In this document: positions 8,725-16,273 of the stretch, piece by piece | Layout: each line of letters begins with the position of its first letter | How positions within the stretch are numbered: position 1 is the stretch's first letter | Source of the DNA: Byssovorax sp. | Lineage (GTDB): Bacteria > Myxococcota_A > Polyangia > Polyangiales > Polyangiaceae | Reading direction: 5' to 3' | Length of the DNA: 56,476 bases | NCBI GenBank assembly: GCA_025362495.1 | Contig: JANYGI010000097.1 | Coordinates: forward strand, 1 to 56,476 | The notes under the pieces: model-generated | The model's input: the letters and a program-made list of their open reading frames with translations, nothing else | Database searches by the model: none | Told to the model about the DNA's origin: nothing | Made by a program: the position numbers and the translations under genes

Positions 8725-10173
8725 ATGAGGCAACCTGGACATGGCCTGAAATTGATTCTTCGCGCCGGGTGCGCGCCGCTCCTGGCGGGTGCCATGCTTC
8801 TCGTTCATTGTGGTCATTCCGATCCCGCGGAAAACGGCTCTCCTGACGCCGGCGACGAGCTCGACGGAGGGGCCGACGGCGCATGCAACGACGACGCTGG
8901 TACGCCGACTGGCGATGCCGGATCCGGGAGCTCGTACGTTCACCCGCTGGAAGGGCTCCGCTACTTTGACGTTCGTCAGGCGCCCTATGGCGCCATCGGC
9001 GACGGTAAGACCGACGACACCGCCGCCTTCCAGCACGCGCTCGACGCCGCCGCGAATCTTCCCGGGTTGACCAAACCGACCGATCCGGGGCACGGAGGGT
9101 TGGTCTTCGTGCCAGCCGGCACGTACCTCATCGCCGGGACGCTCGACATACCGAGCTACGTCACGCTCGTGGGGGAGACGCCGGCGCCAGCGTCCACAGC
9201 GATACCGTGGAACCCCGCCACTGGAACGGTCCTTCTCTCCACCGCCAGTGCCGGGAAGGCCGACGGCACTCCCTTTCTGTCGATGGGTCTCGCTTCGAAC
9301 CTGGAAGGCGTCGCGATCTTCTATCCGAAACAGACCGACACCAATCCGCCCGTCGCTTATCCGTGGACGATCCGCGGCGTGCAGTTTCCGATTTCTCTCG
9401 TCAACGTCACGCTCGTCAATTCTTACCTGGGAGTCGACGTGGCAAGCTCCGCGTCGGGCCGGCACTTCTTCCGCGGGGTCTACGGTCAGCCGCTGAACAC
9501 GGGTATTTACATCAGCAAATCCCTCGATACCGGGCGTGTTGAAAACATCCATTTCACACCGATCTGGCATTCCGAGGAGACGAGCCCTGCCCTCGCGTAC
9601 CAGCGAAGCGTGGGCATCGGTATCAACTCCACCCGCGCGGACTGGGAAATCTTCCAGGACATCGAGGTGCGCGGCTACGCAGTTGGCCTTCTGCTCGGCC
9701 GGAGCGCTTGCGCCTCTCTCTGCGGCGTGGGTAACGGCCAGATCAGCGACCTGACGGTGGACGCCGACGTCGGCATCGAAGTCACGGGGACCGGTCCCGC
9801 CAGCTACTTCGTCCGCAATTTCACGTGGACCTCTTCGTGGAAGGGAACGAAGGGCCTCGCCATGTGGCATCCGGTCGGAGACGCGGCGTACATCGCGATG
9901 TCGAATGCCGACTTCAAAGCTCCGATGACGGGCGGCGTCCTCTGGGAGGGCGAAGGCACCTTCAGCCTTGCCGGAGGGAAAATTGGCCAGTGGTCGGCGA
10001 CGACTGCCGCCCTTTCCTTCAAGGCGGGACGCGGGCTCGTGCAGCGCGCAGTCTTCGACAAAGGTGCCAACACCGCCATCGCCGTCTCGGGCACCGGGAA
10101 GCTGGTGGCCAATGCCAATCAACTCCAGGGAAACAAGATCAGCGGCACCGCTGTGGGAACCAACACGCCATGA
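8725..10173 (+). CDS. Pectate-lyase-superfamily beta-helix lipoprotein, paralog 1
   Basis: The protein has 482 residues. A signal sequence ends at a lipobox-like LLVHC (about Cys29), followed by an Asp/Gly-rich linker. The mature part opens with the Pectate_lyase_3 signature, FDVRQAPYGAIGDGKTDDTA then AFQHALDAA and GGLVFVPAGTYLIAGTL, typical of right-handed beta-helix proteins (GH55, tailspikes, epimerases). Catalytic residues cannot be assigned, so it could be a polysaccharide lyase, hydrolase or just a binder. It is the first of two paralogous genes overlapping by four bases (ATGA at 10170-10173), which implies translational coupling. An AT-rich patch at 8625-8650 (TTAACA, TAGAAT) may hold its promoter, but no clean -35/-10 pair is visible. 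Confidence 0.85.
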   Translation: MRQPGHGLKLILRAGCAPLLAGAMLLVHCGHSDPAENGSPDAGDELDGGADGACNDDAGTPTGDAGSGSSYVHPLEGLRYFDVRQAPYGAIGDGKTDDTAAFQHALDAAANLPGLTKPTDPGHGGLVFVPAGTYLIAGTLDIPSYVTLVGETPAPASTAIPWNPATGTVLLSTASAGKADGTPFLSMGLASNLEGVAIFYPKQTDTNPPVAYPWTIRGVQFPISLVNVTLVNSYLGVDVASSASGRHFFRGVYGQPLNTGIYISKSLDTGRVENIHFTPIWHSEETSPALAYQRSVGIGINSTRADWEIFQDIEVRGYAVGLLLGRSACASLCGVGNGQISDLTVDADVGIEVTGTGPASYFVRNFTWTSSWKGTKGLAMWHPVGDAAYIAMSNADFKAPMTGGVLWEGEGTFSLAGGKIGQWSATTAALSFKAGRGLVQRAVFDKGANTAIAVSGTGKLVANANQLQGNKISGTAVGTNTP

Positions 10174-11597
10174 GCACCAAGCAAGCGATGGAAGCTTCGC
10201 CTGCGCACCGAGCCTCGCACCGCGCCCGCCTTCGTGGCGCGTACGCCGTGGGCGCGGCGATCGTTGCCTGCGCCTCCTTCCGCGCGATCGACGTTCATGG
10301 CGACCCCTGTGGCCCCGGGACGACTCCGCCGGATCCTGCCACGGCGCGCCACGTTTTTTCGGTGAGCGTGCGCGACGCTCCGTACAACGCCAAGGGCGAC
10401 GCCGTCGCCGACGACACCACAGGCATTCAGCATGCGCTCGACGACGCCAAGACGTTTCTCGATACGCCGTCGGCGGGAACGCGCGTCGCGACGGTCTTCA
10501 TCTCGTCGGGCGCTTACCTGGTGCGAGGCCATCTGAGCGTACCTGCCGGCGTGATCGTGGCCGGCGTCTCTCGCGCACCGGGGGAGGCTCGGCCCCTCAG
10601 CGGCTCCGCGCTTTACGCCGTCGAGGGCGCCGGCAAGCCAACCGGCACGCCATTCATCACACTTGCCGAGCGCTCCACGCTGCGAGGTGTGACGATCTTC
10701 TATCCCGAGCAAGTCGATCAAGAGACGCCTATCACTTACCCGTGGGCGATCCGCGCGGGCGGAGAGAACGTCTCGATCATCGACGTGGCCTTGACCAATC
10801 CCTGGCAAGGAATCGACCTCGCCAGCAACGCGACGGCGGGGCACCTCGTCCAGCGCGTCTTTGGTCAGGCCATCCAGAGCGGCCTCGTCGTCGATCACTC
10901 GAGCGGCGGGGGCCGACTCGAGGACATCCACTTCTGGCCTTTCTGGAAGACGTCGGGCGCAACCCCCACGCGACAGTACACGGCCGCCCACGGGACGGCG
11001 TTCGACTTCCGCCTGGCGAAGGACGAAGTCGTCAAAGGGGTCCTCGAAATTGGCTTTCGCACGGGCATGCACTTCATGACCAGTCCGCCCACCGACTGCA
11101 CCACCGGACTGCCCTGCGGCGCGAGCAGCGGGACCATGACGGACATCAACTTCGACACGACCGGCATCAGCCTCGACATTTCCAGCACCGATGCAGCCGG
11201 CTGGAAAATAGACGGCGTGAATTCGGTGGGTGACGTCGGCACGTACCCCATCGCCATCTGGCACCAGGGCCCTTCCTACGCAAAGATGGATATCTCCAAT
11301 GCGGCTTTCTGGGGCGGCCATGCGAGCGGTGACACCTGGGTGGGGCTCTACCAGATCCTCCGCTGGGATGGGATCGGGGACATCGCTCTCTCCAGCTCGA
11401 ACATGCTTCATCAGAACCCCAATACGCCGGCGGTCGACATTCGCGCTGGAACGGCTGTCATCGATGGAAACTACTTCGGCGAGGGCGTTGGGGTGGCGAT
11501 CGCTTCGAGTGGCGGCGCGAAGGTCACGGCAACCGGGAATCAGATGATTGGCAATACGGTCACCGGAGCCGTGAAGCTCACCGCCAACGCGATGTGA
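10170..11597 (+). CDS. Pectate-lyase-superfamily beta-helix protein, paralog 2
   Basis: This 475-residue protein has an N-terminal signal or anchor (AYAVGAAIVACASFRAIDVH) and the same fold signature as its neighbour: VSVRDAPYNAKGDAVADDTT, GIQHALDDA and VFISSGAYLVRGHLSVPAG. The two proteins align along their length; both have a [VT]-x-IFYP-[EK]-Q-x-D...YPW-x-IR block and a LEDIHFWPFW / VENIHFTPIW block, so they arose by duplication. The ATG at 10170 overlaps the upstream stop codon. Such paired beta-helix proteins may act on the same polysaccharide. The enzyme activity is not deducible from the sequence. Confidence 0.83.
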   Translation: MSTKQAMEASPAHRASHRARLRGAYAVGAAIVACASFRAIDVHGDPCGPGTTPPDPATARHVFSVSVRDAPYNAKGDAVADDTTGIQHALDDAKTFLDTPSAGTRVATVFISSGAYLVRGHLSVPAGVIVAGVSRAPGEARPLSGSALYAVEGAGKPTGTPFITLAERSTLRGVTIFYPEQVDQETPITYPWAIRAGGENVSIIDVALTNPWQGIDLASNATAGHLVQRVFGQAIQSGLVVDHSSGGGRLEDIHFWPFWKTSGATPTRQYTAAHGTAFDFRLAKDEVVKGVLEIGFRTGMHFMTSPPTDCTTGLPCGASSGTMTDINFDTTGISLDISSTDAAGWKIDGVNSVGDVGTYPIAIWHQGPSYAKMDISNAAFWGGHASGDTWVGLYQILRWDGIGDIALSSSNMLHQNPNTPAVDIRAGTAVIDGNYFGEGVGVAIASSGGAKVTATGNQMIGNTVTGAVKLTANAM

Positions 11598-11618
11598 CTG
11601 GACCTGCTGCGCTCAAGA

Positions 11619-13244
11619 TCAGCCGGCGAGCAGGCTCTCGATCTCGCGCAGCGTCTCCGTGTCGTCGCCGATCATCTCCTTCATCGACTGGATCCGACCG
11701 GCGACCACGCGGGCGATCTTCTCTTCCACGGTGGCGTCGGCGTACGTCCAGTAGACCTGGGCGAAGCGGCCGTCGCGGTGACAGCGGCCTTCGATCTGCG
11801 CCATCTGGATCGCGGACCAGCGGAGATCGTGGATGATCTCGGAGCGGGGAGCGTCGTTGTGCTCGCCCTGGTGGAGCGATATGCCCTCTTCGACGGTGAA
11901 GAGGATCACGCGCGCCACGCCCTTCTGGAAGCGGAGCCGCTCCTGCTCGCGCGCGGCGGCCGGGATGCCGCCGTGGATCGCCGCGCACGGGACGGCGCCG
12001 AGGCCACTCTCGAAGGCTTCGCGCAGCGCCGTGAGCGTCTCGACGAAGGCGACCGATATCGCCACCTGGCGGCCATTTTCAAGCAAATCGCGCGCGAGGT
12101 CGACCGTGCCAGCGGCCCGGATGAGCGAGCTCTTCTGGCGGAGGCGCAGGATGGCGGCGAGCGCCGATCGCGGGTCCTTGCCGCGCGGCAGAAGGTCGAA
12201 CTCGCGGCGGAAGGCCGTCCACGCATCCTCGTAAAGCGCGCGGGCGTCGGGCGCGAGCTCGACCGGCGTGAGGATACGATTGATCGCGGGCCAGCCGGCG
12301 ATGTCCTCGGGGCGGCGGCGCAGGCCGGCGGGGCTCTCGCCGGCGCGCGGGGCGTCGAACAGCAGCGCTCGTACCTTCGCGCAATCCGCACGATCGCCGC
12401 GCCACTCCCATTTACCGAAGGTGCCGCGGGTGACGCCGAGCTTCTGATCGATGCACCACTGTTCGAAGGCCTTGAGATCCTTGGCGCGCGCGCCGGTGGC
12501 CGAGGCGAGGACCGGGGCGAGATACGATAGCTCGAGGGGATTCTGCCCCGCCGTGGCCGAGAGCCAGAGCGTGAATCCGGCGCTGGCGACGAGCTTCGCG
12601 GCGAGCTTGGACCGCGCGGCCGTGGGGTTCTTGCAGCGATGGCTCTCGTCGAGGACGACGACGTCGGTGTCGGGCGCGGTGCCGGCGCGGGCGAGCCCCT
12701 TCTTCGAGCGGACCTTCTTGCGGGCGGCGTCGCTGAGCTCGAACAGCTTGCCGAGGCGCTCGTAATTGAGGACGACGATCTGCTTGGCGCCGTCGCCCAT
12801 CGCTTCGATCGTGCGGCGCCAGTGGGGCACCACGCTGAGCGGGCAGACGATCAGGACGCTCTCGACGTCTCGCATCTCGAGGATCGCGGCCCAGGTGGAG
12901 AGGGTTTTGCCGAGGCCGACGTCGTCGGCGAGGAGAAAGCCCGGGCGGCCCGCGGCGCGGGCGGCGACGATCGCGCGAACGGCCGAGACCTGGTGCGGCC
13001 GGAGCTGGAGCGCGGAGGCAGCTTTGCGGACAGGCGCGGGAGCGGCCCCGCCCGAGAGCTCCTGCTGCACGCGCATCTCCCACGAGTACGGCTGGGCCCG
13101 GAACGGGGCGAGCGCGCGAGGGACCTTTTGCCCCTCGTAAACGAACACGCCGTGAGAGGCGTCCCAGCGGGCGGACTCCGCGGCGGCCACACCGCGCAAC
13201 GCAAAGGGCACATCGAGAACGAACGCCGTCATGACGACGCGCAT
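11619..13244 (-). CDS. SNF2/DEAD-like superfamily 2 helicase
   Basis: The protein has 541 residues from the ATG at 13244 (a TTG at 13256 and an ATG at 13232 are alternatives). It reads LRPHQVSAVRAIVAARAAGR, then Walker A LLADDVGLGKT (about residues 104-114), motif Ia LIVCPLSVVPHW, motif II LDESHRCKN (DESH instead of DEAH, residues 199-202) and motif III WLSATAGQNPLEL. The C-terminal half carries the second RecA lobe, with VARVILFTVEEGISLHQ and QIEGRCHRDG as motifs V/VI. This is the core of small SNF2-type, SMARCAL1/ZRANB3-like or phage-type helicases without accessory domains. It is an ATP-dependent DNA translocase whose role here is unknown. Its 3' end carries one copy of the 36-bp direct repeat. 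Confidence 0.87.
   Translation of the reverse strand: MRVVMTAFVLDVPFALRGVAAAESARWDASHGVFVYEGQKVPRALAPFRAQPYSWEMRVQQELSGGAAPAPVRKAASALQLRPHQVSAVRAIVAARAAGRPGFLLADDVGLGKTLSTWAAILEMRDVESVLIVCPLSVVPHWRRTIEAMGDGAKQIVVLNYERLGKLFELSDAARKKVRSKKGLARAGTAPDTDVVVLDESHRCKNPTAARSKLAAKLVASAGFTLWLSATAGQNPLELSYLAPVLASATGARAKDLKAFEQWCIDQKLGVTRGTFGKWEWRGDRADCAKVRALLFDAPRAGESPAGLRRRPEDIAGWPAINRILTPVELAPDARALYEDAWTAFRREFDLLPRGKDPRSALAAILRLRQKSSLIRAAGTVDLARDLLENGRQVAISVAFVETLTALREAFESGLGAVPCAAIHGGIPAAAREQERLRFQKGVARVILFTVEEGISLHQGEHNDAPRSEIIHDLRWSAIQMAQIEGRCHRDGRFAQVYWTYADATVEEKIARVVAGRIQSMKEMIGDDTETLREIESLLAG
11624..11659. repeat. Right copy of 36-bp direct repeat
   Basis: It matches 8452-8487 at 35 of 36 positions and encodes the final residues of the helicase on the minus strand. 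The distance between copies is 3.17 kb. Confidence 0.75.
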
Positions 13245-13675
13245 ACCACAAGGCAAGCTCGAGGATCAGGTCGACGACGGGGAGCGCGCGACCGGGGCGG
13301 CGAGCGCGGACGACGCGCGACGTCGTCTCCCCCATCCCCGGGATCGGCGTGGCCGTGCTCTCGGCGCCCGGCCGAGGCGCGGCCGCCTCGCGACGCGCGT
13401 CAACCCGAGGTTGACACTGTAGACCCGCAGTTTTCATCTGCCCGTCTGTGCCCAGCGCAGGATCACCGTGGCAGCGGCCGCAGCGGGCCATTTCCGTGTA
13501 ACTCGACAGGCTCCCTCGAAACCGCGCGCGGAGCACCCGCTGGCACCTGCCTTGCTCTGACAATCCTCGAACCTGAAGACTCCTGAACAGGAGACGTCGC
13601 AGGGGACATCTCGGTGACTGTGGTGGTCATGGAGATGAGCTCGCGACTTCGATTCTTCAAGGCGAGGATCAAACC
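13245..13675. other. Intergenic region between divergent helicase and zincin remnant
   Basis: About 430 bases hold no convincing gene on either strand; the frames crossing it are Arg/Pro-rich shadows. The only notable structure is the dyad and promoter-like sequence at 13399-13439. Just before the zincin remnant there is AAGGCGAGG, a plausible ribosome site. Confidence 0.5.
13399..13439 (+). promoter_or_regulatory. Sigma70-like promoter with overlapping 7-bp dyad
   Basis: GTCAACC (13399-13405) and GGTTGAC (13409-13415) form a perfect dyad with a 3-base centre. The right arm overlaps a consensus -35 box TTGACA (13411-13416). After 17 bases comes TCATCT (13434-13439), a weak -10. A repressor or activator could bind the dyad. 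It points towards the zincin-lectin remnant, but with about 240 bases of leader. Confidence 0.35.
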
Positions 13676-14311
13676 ATGCGTCGACATAGCAAGATGAGCT
13701 TCCCGAGCGTCGCTGCTCTGCTGCTCGCGCTCCCGCTTGGCTCGATGGGCGGCTGCTCCGTCGAGGGCCCCGGCGAACAGGAGGACTCCGTCACCGTGGG
13801 GTTGACCCGCAGGATCTTCGACGCCGTCGAGGAGACCGGCCCCACCGTCTTTGCCGCGCGCGCAGTGCCGAAGTCGGAGCGACGCGTCGCGGTGAACATG
13901 GACGCTCTGGAGTCACAGCGGCTGGTGCTCAACCTGCCCGGTCGGGAGCTCATCGCCGTCTCCTCGGCCATCGCGGAGCGAGAAGAGAGCTCGGAGTGGA
14001 TCGGGAAGATCGAAGGAGAATCGACGCTCGACAACGAGGTGATCGTGACGCGCAACCACGGCGCCGTCTCCGGCTACATCCGGCTGGACGGCGTCGTTTA
14101 CGAGATCGAGCCCACGGCAGCGGGGGAGACCCTCTTCTTCGAACGATCCAGCGCGGCGATCGAGGACGATGAAGAAGACACCGTTGCTCCCGCGCCGAAG
14201 CCGGCCCCCGCGCCGGCGGGGACCGGGCCTTCCCACGAGGCCGCGCTGGTCCTGGGCAGCAAGCAGATCGACGTGATGATCGTCTATACCACCGCGGCGA
14301 AGGTGATGTGA
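13676..14311 (+). pseudogene. Zincin metallopeptidase lipoprotein: propeptide without catalytic domain
   Basis: The 211-residue frame has a lipobox-like LGSMGGC and a propeptide-like region: the V-F-x-A-R-x-V-P-K stretch, then IGKIEGESTLDNEVIVTRN and GAVSGYIRLDGVVYEIEP, as in secreted reprolysin-like zincins. After a Pro/Ala linker (PAPKPAPAPAG) it reaches KQIDVMIVYTTAAK, the first beta strand of an M12-type catalytic domain, and then stops. HExxHxxGxxH is missing. The next codons, in another frame, start a lectin domain that probably was the C-terminus of the same gene. An internal deletion with a frame change is the simplest explanation. Confidence 0.75.
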
Positions 14312-14628
14312 GGAACACGGCGGGCGTCATCGCCGGCTTCCGCACGCAGTCGCTTTGCGCGACGGCGAGCGAAGCCGGAACGACCACGCTCAGTTGCCCG
14401 TCAGGCAAGGTCATCACCAGCGTCAGCTTCGCGAGCCACGGCACGCCGGTCGGCGGCTGCGGCGGCTTCTCGACCAGCTCGTGCAACGCGACTGGCTCCA
14501 TGTCCGCCGTCAACGCGGCGTGTTTGAACAAGGCGAGCTGCGCCGTCAGCGCGTCCAACAGGGTGTTCGGAGACCCGTGCTACGGCACGAAGAAGCGGCT
14601 GTCGGTGCAGTTCGCCTGCGGAGGCTGA
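14308..14628 (+). pseudogene. Galactose-binding (SUEL-type) lectin domain, detached C-terminus
   Basis: The frame begins at a GTG overlapping the upstream stop (GTGA) and encodes about 106 residues without a signal peptide. The sequence follows the Gal_Lectin family: LCATASEAGTTTLSCPSGK, then ITSVSFASHGTP, GGCGGFSTSSCNA, then V-N-A-A-C-L-N-K-A-S-C-A-V-S-A, FGDPCYGTKKRLSVQFAC, with all the paired Cys in place. Domains of this kind often sit at the C-terminus of secreted myxobacterial peptidases. Without its own export signal it is most likely the stranded end of the zincin gene. The GTGA overlap could still allow coupled translation of a cytoplasmic fragment. Confidence 0.7.
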
Positions 14629-14740
14629 GCTCCGCCGCCCCGGAGCCCATCCGCGGCTCCGAGGACTCGTTCGACCGACGCCGTTCCACCGCAGCGCGCG
14701 CGGGCCGCGCCAGGGTGACGTTCGATCAATCGTCTCTGTC

Positions 14741-14752
14741 TGTGTGTGTGTG
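14741..14752. repeat. (TG)6 microsatellite in the leader of the GH16 gene
   Basis: Six TG units lie 9 bases before the GAAGGAGG ribosome site of the beta-glucanase. Dinucleotide runs are rare in this GC-rich DNA. Slippage would change leader length or promoter spacing, not the reading frame of the protein. Confidence 0.6.
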
Positions 14753-14775
14753 TCAATTCGTTGAAGGAGGATGCC

Positions 14776-15552
14776 ATGAAACTGTATCTCGCGACCTTTG
14801 CTCTGGTGATGATGACGGCCGGTTGCAACGGCGACGTCGACAGCGATGTTGCTCCGCAAGACCCGCAGGTCGGCACGGAGGCAAACGCTCTCGGTGGGAA
14901 CTTTTTCGACAGCTTCAGCGGCTACAACTCCTCCCTCTGGACGAGGGCGAGCTGGGCCGATCCGTGGCCGAACAACTGCGGCTGGAAGCAGGATCATGTC
15001 TCCTTCGCCGGTGACTTCATGCAGCTGCTCCTCGACAACTCGCCGAGCGCTGGGCGGGGATTCAGCGGCGCCGAGCTCTCGAGCAACAGCCTGTTCGGGT
15101 ACGGCAAGGCCGAGACCCGGATGATCGCCGCCAAGCGGAGCGGCGTCATCTCGTCGTTCTTCACCTACACCGGCGCGTCGGATGGGAACCCGTGGGACGA
15201 AATCGACGTCGAGTTCCTCGGGGACGACACCACCAGCGTTCAATTCAACTACTTCAAGAACGGCAACGCCCATCACGAGTACATCCACCACCTCGGCTTC
15301 GACGGCGCGGCGGCTTATCACAACTATGCCATCGTCTGGACGCCGAACTCGATCAAGTGGCAGGTCGACAGCCAGACCGTTCACACGGTGTGGGGCGACC
15401 CGTCCACCCTCCCCAGCCACCCGATGCACATCATGATGAACCTGTGGAACACGACGGGCGTGGACGGCTGGGCCGGCTCCTTCACGTATCCCGGGCACTC
15501 CCTCACCGCAGGCTACGACTGGACTCAGTACTTCGCCAATGCCACCAATTGA
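14776..15552 (+). CDS. GH16 beta-glucanase (lichenase-like) lipoprotein
   Basis: The protein has 258 residues. GAAGGAGG ends 7 bases before the ATG. The lipobox is VMMTAGC (Cys17), giving an exported lipoprotein. The catalytic signature DEIDVEFLG sits at 141-149, with Glu142 as nucleophile, Asp144 as helper and Glu146 as acid/base. Flanking family blocks are KAETRMIAAK, GVISSFFTYTG, VQFNYFKNG, HHLGFDGAAAYHNYAIVWTP and HIMMNLWN. This matches bacterial 1,3-1,4-beta-glucanases (licheninases), which cleave mixed-linkage beta-glucan; laminarinase activity is possible but less likely given the short, compact domain. The gene is intact although both neighbours are damaged. Confidence 0.92.
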   Translation: MKLYLATFALVMMTAGCNGDVDSDVAPQDPQVGTEANALGGNFFDSFSGYNSSLWTRASWADPWPNNCGWKQDHVSFAGDFMQLLLDNSPSAGRGFSGAELSSNSLFGYGKAETRMIAAKRSGVISSFFTYTGASDGNPWDEIDVEFLGDDTTSVQFNYFKNGNAHHEYIHHLGFDGAAAYHNYAIVWTPNSIKWQVDSQTVHTVWGDPSTLPSHPMHIMMNLWNTTGVDGWAGSFTYPGHSLTAGYDWTQYFANATN

Positions 15553-15612
15553 AGCCTCCGGATCGCCGGCTCCACGGGGCGCCGGCGATTTCAGAGCGGG
15601 CCTCGATCATCA

Positions 15613-16024
15613 ATGACGGTTCCAGAGGAGAGTTTGTCGGTCATGACTACCAGTGAAGCGCTCAATACGCTCTTCCTGCGGGAGCACAATCGTATCTGCG
15701 ATGTGCTCTCGCGCAGCAACCCCTCGTGGGACGATGAGCGGCTCTTCCAGACGGCTCGCAACATCGTGATCGTCCTCGTCATCAAGATCGTCGTCGAGGA
15801 GTACATCAACCACATCTCGCCGTACGACTTCAAGTTCAAGGTCGATCTACCGATCACCAGAGCCAGCCAACCCGCTGCTGGCCGAGAACATCTGGAATGA
15901 GAAGACGTTCGGTGCCGACGGGCTCCAGATCCTCACCAGCACCGGCAGCCTGTCCGACATCGTGCACCGGAACCTCCCCGCGAGCGGCGCGAGCTTCCTG
16001 ATCTCGATGACCCGCACGAGCTGA
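15613..16024 (+). pseudogene. Animal-type haem peroxidase, two surviving fragments
   Basis: The first fragment (open to 15900) contains [20 protein letters not shown], then [20 protein letters not shown] and [12 protein letters not shown], the hallmark segment of the An_peroxidase (prostaglandin-synthase-like) family that supplies the proximal-His region. From 15869 to 16024, in another frame, the sequence [18 protein letters not shown], then LQILTSTGSLSDIVHRN and a stop matches the family's C-terminal tail. Both the roughly 200-residue N-terminal part and most of the middle are gone; intact enzymes are 500 or more residues. A start (ATG 15613 or 15643) and a possible ribosome site exist, but no functional enzyme can result. 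Confidence 0.8.
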
Positions 16025-16027
16025 GCT

Positions 16028-16043
16028 CGGGGTCGGGACCCCG
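16028..16043. terminator. Short hairpin after the peroxidase remnant
   Basis: CGGGGTC (16028-16034) pairs with GACCCCG (16037-16043) across a 2-base gap, directly after the remnant's stop codon. There is no T-tract, so it is a weak terminator candidate at best. The remaining 230 bases up to the rhodanese gene show no gene. Confidence 0.3.
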
Positions 16044-16273
16044 AAACCAGGGTTGAAGGCGCCGGAATTTACTTCCGGCACCAGGACCGTCGGAGCGCCC
16101 TGAAACCGAGGAAGTGGCTGGACGGCGAATGCCGGCCAGACTGTGAGCGCCATCAGGCCACCGGGCAGGTCCGGCTCCCGACGAGCGTCGTGAAAGCGCT
16201 CGTCCTTGCCGTTCCGGGTCGAAGGTGAGATTGTTCCTCTGGACGCTCGACCTCGAACGGGAGAATCGAATCA

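Noticed and set aside
6920-8728. A single 602-residue M13 peptidase
   Set aside because: After about 8014 the reading frame is the shadow of the PNPOx-like gene; the peptidase catalytic half is absent.
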